Below are positions 57,038-64,000 of a stretch of 64,000 nucleotides of DNA, in pieces. Source of the stretch: Siphonodentalium dalli (lineage: Eukaryota > Mollusca > Scaphopoda > Gadilida > Siphonodentaliidae); contig CP136064.1 in assembly GCA_032622095.1 (NCBI GenBank), forward strand, positions 146,191,864 through 146,255,863, given 5' to 3'. The notes beneath the pieces are model-generated. The model was not told the DNA's origin. It searched no databases and saw only the letters and a program-made list of their open reading frames with translations. Both the position numbers and the translations under genes were made by a program. How positions within the stretch are numbered: the stretch's first letter is position 1; every line of letters begins with the position of its first letter.

Positions 57038-57290
57038 GTATACAATACATATAACACGTTCAACGTCAATATATACGAATCAGTAGTCCCTGTAACCTCA
57101 TCCGCCAAACATACTACCCGATCGTCTGAATTTGAACCATATACATGGTATTGAACATCCCTCGGGTAGTATCCATTTTCACACACTCTTAAACTAAGCC
57201 CTAAACTCATAAATTACATATACACAATATGTGCACGGCTCACCCAAGGCCATCTTACTATAAGTTATTACTTTCTATATTTACCATACT

Positions 57291-57332
57291 GGGGATGGCA
57301 GGAAGACAGTCTTGCCAGATTATGCCATCCCC
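57291..57332 (+). other. LINE 3' hairpin, 10-bp perfect stem
   Basis: GGGGATGGCA (57291-57300) pairs with TGCCATCCCC (57323-57332). The 22-nt loop can form an alternative ggca/tgcc pair. It lies about 70 bp before the tatcc tail. Confidence 0.65.
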
Positions 57333-57420
57333 CACAATATACGACAGAACTATCCATAAGTGTTATCATTATTATGTAATATGTATGTGTATTGAAATAA
57401 AATATCCTATCCTATCCTAT

Positions 57421-57620
57421 ACTATTTACCGAGAACAACCGAGAACAAGTCTAAAATTAATAATTAAGTGTTAGTAATGTTCAATTATAGTGTATATAAT
57501 TATCAATCTTAAGTGAATAGTATACAATATTTGACCTTTTAAATGACATATAAGTAGTTGTTTTGGGTATACCGAGAAGTTGAAACATCGCGCAGCCGCC
57601 GCGTGCTTGTTCTCGGTTCA
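57421..57620. repeat. Small fold-back sequence with accgagaacaag ends
   Basis: accgagaacaag at 57433-57444 faces cttgttctcggt at 57606-57617. The left 130 bp recurs at 31466-31591. The motif also occurs at 40068-40080 and, inverted, at 40441 and 60639. Confidence 0.5.
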
Positions 57621-57698
57621 GCGGTTGGCGGTAACACAAAGGCATATAAAGCCGTGCCTGTTTATTGGAGGTTTTGGGACTGGGCGCAAGGAGGATTT

Positions 57699-57719
57699 GA
57701 GAGGGGCGGAACCCCTCTC
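57699..57719 (-). other. 3' hairpin of unit F
   Basis: GAGAGGGG, loop CGGAA, CCCCTCTC. Compared with unit B's stem the pair next to the loop differs on both strands. Confidence 0.65.
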
Positions 57720-57808
57720 CTACAACCCACTTTGGAGTGATATGATGAGTTATGAAATAACAGTGAAACATGAAAAAATGATCTAGGCATTAAGTTTTTG
57801 TTTTTGTT

Positions 57809-58538
57809 TTATTTCTTTTTCTTCTTTCTTTGGATGTCTTCCTTCTGTTGTTGTTATTGGTGGTGGTATTGATGGAGCACTGCTGCCACCTGCCTGTTAT
57901 TTTCAGCAATTATCCTGTCTCTTTCTTCCAATCTCTTATCGAGTGCTTCAGATTCTGCCATTATCTCAAGAATGGAGCTAGCGCTGTTGTTGTTGTTGCT
58001 GCCCGTGGATATGGGGGACACCGGGTTTAGATGGAATTCCGGTGTCCGAGGTGGTAGAGTATCAATCTCCACATCGAAGCTGGCGGCAGGCACGTCCGGG
58101 TGGTGTCTACGTCCCTGTTTTCGCTAGCCTCGATGACGACAGCAGGGTCCTCCGGAAGATCAACGGGTCCCTGCTAGCTGGTAGAATGTCGTCGACGACC
58201 GCTTCAGCAGCCAAGTGGAGGGGAGCTGGGAGTATCTCAGCTCGCCCCTGTCTCCACTTGGCTATTCTGTCGGCGCCCCTTCTCTTCATGGAGGGGGTCT
58301 TCTTCTTCCGCCTCTTCGAATTCTGGTCCCAGATGTCCAAGTCTCCGTACCGGATGGCAGGTTGCTGGTGAGGTCCAGCTTCCGATGTACCGCCAGCAGA
58401 GGGTACTGTTGGAGCAATCAGGTACTCCAAGGATAGATGCACAACGCCCCCTTTAGTCTGGGTTAGAGTCCAGCTAAAGGTGTCCACAATGCGCAATCTA
58501 TACAAGGCCGCGACCAATGCAGAGGGGATTAGCTGCAC
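57809..58538 (-). pseudogene. WTL-RRD family protein, unit F
   Basis: It is paralogous to unit B, but the ATG start is GTG here (58536-58538, VQLIPSALVAALYRL). The basic block reads RRKKKTPSMKRRGADRIAKW, so the usually conserved RRD is RRG. After DDILPASRD a frameshift occurs near 58165, with others before the PAASFDVEIDTLPPRTP segment and the lysine-rich end. The start loss, RRD change and frameshifts point to a dead copy. Confidence 0.6.
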
Positions 58539-58785
58539 ATTCCTCTGCCAAGTCAAAAACAGTTCACTCCGAATCGCTCGGGTGGCTAAGTTCTTTTCAG
58601 AACGGCCACACAGCTCACAAGAGATCCGGGCTCAGCTAGCCGGAACAGCGACAAGACGCAGAGCGAAAAGTTTTGCAACTCGTCCGCTCAATGGCTAACC
58701 AAGGAATGACATAAGCCGTGCCTAAGTGTTAATTTTAACTAAGTACTAGCTGCATGATGATGATGAAGTGATTTGGGGGGGGGGG

Positions 58786-58835
58786 CTAACCCCGGGATGA
58801 TCGAATAGACCGAAAGGTCTATTCCTTAACCCCTC
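58786..58835 (-). other. 3' hairpin of unit E
   Basis: AATAGACC (58804-58811), loop GAAA, GGTCTATT (58816-58823), with ctaaccccggg on one side and ttaacccctcat on the other. Confidence 0.7.
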
Positions 58836-58900
58836 ATTTTTTTTTGCCTTTATTTAGAATAGAGAAAAAAAGAAAGAAGTATTTTTATACATTTCTATAA

Positions 58901-59705
58901 TTATTTTCTTTTATGTTTCTTCTTTCTTGGAGGCTTCTCTCCGGAGGATGAAGGAGACGGAGTTGGTACTGTCTTTGTTGGTATTGGTGTTCCTTTTGTT
59001 TCTGAACTTTGTTCAACTTAGTAATTTCTGCCAGAGCTAAATCTGCTTTCTTCTGTAGATTATCTAGCATTTTCAATACTTCATCCCCGGAAGTGGCAGG
59101 GGTGGTCGTTCCGACCCCTCGTCGATGCAGACAGGGGACACCGGAGGTCGCGGCGTCGGTGGGTTGTAATCCTCCGCTGCATCAGGATCCGGAGACGGTG
59201 GTAGAGGCGGTAGTGTCTCCGTGAATACCACAAAGTCGGCAACAGGGACGTCCGGGGTGACGTCAGCGTGCCTGTTGTTTCCGCTGGTGGTGACAGGTAC
59301 ATCCACTGCAGAGGCTGTCTGGATGTCATCAGTCGCCCTCTGAGATGTTATATCAGTGGATACGTCTTCTTGTCGGGAGGCCAAGTGGGGGAGAACTGGG
59401 CGTCTCTCAGTTCTCCTTTTCCACTTGGCCTTCCTGTCGGCGTCCCTGCGGCGCTGCGATGGTGTCTTTCTCTTCTTCTTGGTGGTAGACCCTCCAGTGG
59501 TGGTGGGTTGCTGATTGGTTCCAGCATCCGAGTTACCTCCAACAGAGGGTCCTGAAAAGGACCGTGATGGTGTAACCCGGAATTCCAGAAAAAGCTCCAC
59601 GACGTCGTGGCTACCCGACCTGCGTAAAGTCCAGGCCAGGCAGGGATCCACGTGGAGTGAGCTGAGTGCGTGCCTGACTTCGGCGGGGATTAAAGACGAA
59701 TCCAT
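58901..59705 (-). pseudogene. WTL-RRD family protein, unit E
   Basis: It has the unit D subtype N-terminus (MDSSLIPAEVRHALSSLHVD, CLAWTLRRSGSHDVVELFLE; two extra residues from a gacgtc insertion). The basic block is KKKRKTPSQRRRDADRKAKW, followed by an acidic, proline-rich middle (PPLPPSPDPDAAEDYNPPTP). After a shift near 59085-59100 the coiled-coil end LKMLDNLQKKADLALAEITK appears, then in another frame a Pro/Ser-rich tail ending PRKKKHKRK (stop 58901-58903). This unit retains the 130 bp missing in C and D and so shows the fuller 3' end of the subtype. Confidence 0.6.
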
Positions 59706-60069
59706 TTTCCGGCCGAAGTCAGTAATCCGATCGCTGAGCGAGCAAGCTAAGTCTTGGAGCGCTCAATCAAGGACGTCCTCTCTCGTCAGCGGTCGGAACA
59801 CAAATGTGCTACATGATGGGTCTGATTGGTGAACAAAATTCATTGAGTTGAGTTATATTTGGTGCATATAACTGTTAATCAAGCAAGCAATATACAGAAT
59901 TGAATCAGAAGTCAAACATGCATGCATGCAAGATATATGACCATTATTATTATTTTCGGAACCAATACCACAATGATGGTGGTAGCTTATTATATGAAGA
60001 ACATATCCCATAAGAATTTAAGAAGCAAAACTTCCATTGAAATTAAGAAGCAAAACTTAAATTTTTTTT

Positions 60070-60690
60070 TTTTAAACTGCCAGATCTAACAGAAAAGATT
60101 TTTCGAAATTGTAGACGATCAACTACAAGAGATATCAGAAGTGCAATACACAGCGTCTGCACTGCATCAATTGGTGATTTTGAATTAGCTCCAAATTAGC
60201 AAATTAGCAAGCTTATTTAATAACATGTTCACACTCTTGTAAAACCGAGAAGACACTACAAACCAAGAACAATCTTAGTCAATTAATCACCCCCGTATTG
60301 AGTAATACTATTTACCGAGATTTCCGCTAGATATATTAACGATTACAATTGGTTAAGAATATCTCAGTTATAATGCATAAAAGTAAGCATTTTAATGAAA
60401 ATATCGATGTCTACTGATATTTTAGGTATAATACGTTATTTAAAGTGATGTTAAACACTCCAATAGGGTGATCAAATAGAAATGATGAATAATCTTCCTC
60501 AAAGTAGTTATATTTTACAAATATTATATCTAAATTGACAATACACACCGTAATTCTTATATATTAATGAAATGCAGTGACTATCGATGGCGAAATCGTT
60601 TTCATAAGTTTATGCATAATATGTCTTTAAATTAAAACTTGTTCTCGGTAAATTTGACCGCACATATGGAGAGCGTTTAGTTTTTAAATG
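60070..60690. mobile_element. Second copy of the ctgccagat fold-back element, right end deleted
   Basis: The left end aaactgccagatctaacag is present, but about 70 bp including the right terminal repeat are missing at gagagcg|tttag (about 60676). Confidence 0.6.
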
Positions 60691-60876
60691 TTCTAGCAAT
60701 TGCTGTTTTTGTCCAACATTTGGTATTCTTTTATTTGCTTTCGAGCGTCAAATATTTTAGTCCGTAATATTGACATGAATTAATTGGTAAAATATCGTCT
60801 GTTTTGTGTAAGTATATCGGTTGCTATATATGCACTGTCTCATCAAATGTTCGATCCACTTTCACTTGCTTAATGT

Positions 60877-61430
60877 TGTGTTCTGGGTACAGTATATATA
60901 TATATGTCGGTAAAATTTGAGATTGGGTGGTATAAGCTTTCCACAAACAATACGTACTGCATACTACAAAGTATGTGAATAAGTCAGCTTCATCAATTAA
61001 ATGAAATAACTCCGGTGGACGTGCAGTGAGAAATACATTCAATTGTACATCTGGGCAAGGCTGTCGAGTTTGAGAATACATTGATTATTGAACTGGTTCA
61101 TTAACGCATACCATATGTCGTTGCGATATTCCGCAATGGCGGGGCAGTTTATGATGACGTGTTGAGGGAGATCATCATAAGTAACACCACATTTGTTGCA
61201 AGTTACAAACACGGACAAGCCATGATGCCGGCCACAGTCAGGTATGCTATTTTGTGTCTAGGGAACTTTCGACAGCAACGCCACAAATGGGAGACTGATA
61301 ACTGTGGGTGTATAACATGAAAGCGACTGAGTGATTTGTCGCCGATCACCATTCTTTTCCATCCGTGTTCTGAATATTCAGATATTGCCTTGCGCATTAT
61401 AAGAATAGCCGTCTCGTTGGTGTCACATCT
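60877..61430 (-). pseudogene. C-terminal end of another LINE reverse transcriptase
   Basis: The minus strand encodes HLWRCCRKFPRHKIAYLTVA and, after a frame change near 61215, VFVTCNKCGVTYDDLPQHVI followed by INCPAIAEYRNDIWYAL. The pattern CxxC-x9-H-x4-C is the C-terminal zinc element typical of many non-LTR elements. A further shift leads to RPPELFHLIDEADLFTYF. The family differs from the LINEs at 11.7 and 54 kb. Confidence 0.6.
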
Positions 61431-62440
61431 AAAAATAGAATTTGTGGGTCTAAAATTGGTTGTACTAAAATATTCCCAAAATATCAAAAACCCAAAAATT
61501 ATTTTTCCAAAAAAAAATTTCAAAACTTCCAAAATTTATTTTTTCCAAAAAATTTCAAAACTTCCAAAAAATTTCAAAACCCCAAAATTTCAAAAGAAAA
61601 AATTTCAAAACCCTCAAAATTATTTCTCCAAAAAAAGTTTAAATAAAAAATTTATAACGAGTTTTCGGTTTCTGATAATCTCGATATTAAAATGTCGAAT
61701 GTTAAATTATTTGCGCGTAATATCTTTCGTTATTTTTTTTGTTCAAATATTTTTCATGAAATTATTAATCGATGTTTAGAGAATAGCTTTATTGGACATT
61801 GTGACCATCGATATGAATGCATACATTCCAGTGTTTTATCGGACGCAGTTCATATAATTGTCATACCTGAAAATAGACACCATTACTTTTACATAAATAA
61901 TAAAGAGCGTTTATTCTTTACACTCTCTCTACCCCAGATGAAGTTATTGAGTATATGACAGGTGTGTATTATCGTGAATTATTGGAAGTATTGAGATGTA
62001 CTATGTTGAATCACTAACGGTCGAAAATTGTAATGTGAAATTACAACCCTCCAGAATGAATTGTCATATTCGCTGTACACGCAATCACACACGCGACATT
62101 GGTGGTAACAATGTGTCTTTCACACCTTTGCTTTACCAAATGAATTATATTATTTCCCCGTTCACAGTTATATGCTATTCAGAAAACATATCGATTTAAT
62201 GTCTGAACAAACGGGTTAGTATCAATTAAGGTTGATAAACTGTGTCATTCACACGATAATTAGTTAGCCAAAACATGCATACATATTACGTCAGGTCGTG
62301 AGACACTCAATTATAGAAATTGCTTTGATGATTACGTAATAACCACTTATCACTCCATTCACACTTACGCTCATTTTGTATACCAAAAATTTCAATATAA
62401 TGAAGATGACGAAAAGTTACCTATAATTCTGCTGTGGTTA
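61431..62440. other. No gene; A-rich low-complexity tract at 61480-61650
   Basis: The tract repeats caaaatttcaaaac and ttccaaaaaa phrases. The remainder shows nothing I can support. Confidence 0.5.
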
Positions 62441-62447
62441 AGCCACA

Positions 62448-62470
62448 ACAACAACAACAACAACAACACC

Positions 62471-62512
<42 letters not shown>
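62448..62512 (+). repeat. (CAA)n microsatellite
   Basis: About 21 CAA/ACA units with one cac interruption. Confidence 0.95.
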
Positions 62513-62513
<1 letters not shown>

Positions 62514-62574
62514 GTCACCAAGCGACATAACATCCTGTTTTGATGATCCAATGGCCAATGTCCATGAAGATTTT

Positions 62575-62672
62575 ATTTCCGATGCAAGTCATATTTCCGA
62601 CTAACTCCTGAAAAGTTACCTATAATTCTGCTGTGGTTAAGCAGTCCATTATTTAGGGCATACCTGTATGTA
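62575..62672 (+). repeat. Dispersed repeat, also at 52800-52895 and 62415-62445
   Basis: Shared phrases are catatttccgactaa, tcctgaaaagttac, ataattctgctgtggttaag and agggcata-ctgtat. Confidence 0.55.
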
Positions 62673-63301
62673 GACCTACCAGTGGATGAATAGTCTGCCG
62701 GAGAAGTACTGTGTAGACAGGTCTTGTCAGTAAGAGAGTCAGACGAGAAGTGAAGGCTCGGCTATTAAAACATAGTAATGCGATAGCGAACATCAAACGA
62801 GTCTGCGCACGCATATCTGTCAAAGGATACAATGGCAGTCATTGGTCAATTTATCCCCGGTGTCAGCTCAGTACCCAATCGGGACGAAGCCGAAGGTCAA
62901 CTCATTTTGTTTTGCTCATTATAGTACGTCACTTGGACATTTTATCAGTTTATCACGTGATCACTAAATGTGGCAATCGGGTATCCACCGATGCCTGCAA
63001 TTTATTATTTATAATAATTGGACTCATTGATCTCACGTAAATAATACTCTTAGTTGTTCCAATAAAATAGTTATCAAATTCGATCACCAATAGATTTGAC
63101 TGTGGAATATAATGACCTTTAACTTATTTATCGATCTATGTTAGAACATGGTCTTAACAAAAAACTTGACCATAACAAAAATTACCTTACATTTATGCAT
63201 GAATCTAATTAGCCCATACGTAAATATTGTCAGCTTATCGTCTGATGAGCAAATCCGATGTTTATCAAAAATAGTACAACTTCCAGTTGGTAATTACTCT
63301 T
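62673..63301. other. No gene recognised
   Basis: No supported feature. Confidence 0.4.
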
Positions 63302-64000
63302 ACGAATGAAGAGCGTTGAACATATACGAAATTACTACACGAATGAACTGAAATTTATATTTTCACATCTTACCAACAACAGATACAGACATAGTCATAG
63401 TGTTATACTATCTTACATGTACACACGCTATGACATCATTCGAAGGGGCAATACACTCAAGGTGTTAATGTGACACGAAACAAGGGACGTGATGTAATAT
63501 TGGTGTTTGAATCTTAAAGGAACACAAGACACTCTAAAGGACATTCATTATGAATGAATGTTAACAATACAAGCACACGAATGAAGAGCGTTGAACATAT
63601 ACAAAATTACAAGACACTCTAAAGGGACATTCATTATGAATGAATGTTAACAATACAAGCACACGAATGAAGAGCGTTGAACATATACGAAATTACTACA
63701 CGAATGAACTGAAATTTATATTTCACATCTTACCAACAACAGATACAGACATAGTCATAGTGTTATACTATCTTACATGTACACACGCTATGACATCATT
63801 CGAAGGGGCAATACACTCAAGGAGTTAATGTGACACGAAACAAGGGACGTGATGTAATATTGGTGTTTGAATCTTAAAGGAACACAAGACACTCTAAAGG
63901 GACATGCATTATGAATGAATGTTAACAATACAAGCATACGGATGAAGAGCGTTGAACATATACGAAATTACTACACGAATGAACTGAAATTTATATTTCA
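63302..64000 (+). repeat. ~276-bp tandem repeat running off the window
   Basis: acgaatgaagagcgttgaac starts units at 63302, 63663 and (as acggatgaag) 63938. The last interval is about 276 bp. The first interval is longer because a partial ~85-bp unit is inserted at about 63574-63660. Units are nearly identical, so the array is recent. Confidence 0.85.

Larger units (their letters stand above)
54000..57420 (+). mobile_element. LINE (CR1/Jockey group) with endonuclease and RT
   Basis: The coding part is 54056-57037, with a 3' region carrying a hairpin (57291-57332) and a tail of tatcc repeats at 57402-57420. Four frameshifts break it, but I see no in-frame stop within the aligned parts. The 5' limit is uncertain. 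Confidence 0.85.
57650..60876 (-). repeat. Duplicated segment 2 (paralogue of 36753-40747)
   Basis: It is colinear with segment 1 but has two coding units (F and E) instead of three. The internal fold-back element at 60070-60690 has lost its right end. Confidence 0.85.

Noticed and set aside
61480-61650. A-rich tract as a poly(A) tail of a retroposon
   Set aside because: It is a mixed caaaatttc repeat, and I found no matching coding or 3' region directly upstream of it.
62750-63040. 96-codon open frame
   Set aside because: No motif and no similarity to other parts of the window.

Overview
The window looks like a gene-poor, AT-rich piece of an invertebrate nuclear genome, most likely a marine one. 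Mollusc or another lophotrochozoan, or cephalochordate, are my best guesses, from the frequent acatgtacatgt-type runs and the transposon mix, not from any marker gene. I found no host gene that I would name, no rRNA, tRNA or CRISPR, and no bacterial operon structure. Almost everything recognisable is mobile DNA, much of it nested, and it can be read as an insertion history.

Layout. 1-4735: unique-looking DNA with two fold-back elements. 4735-8975: two head-to-tail copies of a non-coding element (family X), the first interrupted by a TA-flanked MITE (5011-5537) and by an hAT-like element with an 8-bp target duplication (6176-7341); the second copy shows the empty sites. 8470-10860: lone satellite monomers and small repeats. 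11330-15435: a 45-bp minisatellite split by a 5'-truncated LINE (11732-14580). 16021-17218: a Tigger/pogo-like end, then a TTAA-flanked fold-back element sitting at the centre of a palindrome. 17340-20430: a dimeric ~319-bp satellite interrupted by a LINE 3' fragment. 20640-22260: a member of an unrecognised gene family (called here the WTL-RRD family). 24582-32549: a large palindrome built round a minisatellite, followed by an hAT transposase pseudogene flanked by kilobase-scale inverted repeats. 33095-36752: a LINE 3' end, an hAT fragment, a MITE and an inverted family X copy. 36753-40747 and 57650-60876: two copies of a segment carrying tandem WTL-RRD units (three and two). 40748-44302: a Penelope-like retroelement with an SGNH-like module. 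45830-50250: further WTL-RRD pieces with an inverted pair of another repeat. 50701-51490: a second, truncated Penelope-like copy. 54056-57420: a CR1/Jockey-group LINE with endonuclease and reverse transcriptase. 60877-61430: the 3' end of another LINE. 63302-64000: a 276-bp tandem repeat running off the window.

The strongest candidate for something undescribed is the WTL-RRD family. It has at least seven partial or near-complete coding units here. They share an N-terminal helix plus W-containing beta segment, a KKKTPSRKRRDADR-type basic block, and a Pro/Ser/Thr-rich, lysine-ended C-terminus. They sit in tandem, and their transcripts would end in small hairpins whose pairing is kept while the bases change. 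One unit is a visible recombinant of its two neighbours. Whether these are host genes or non-autonomous retroposons cannot be settled from this sequence alone.
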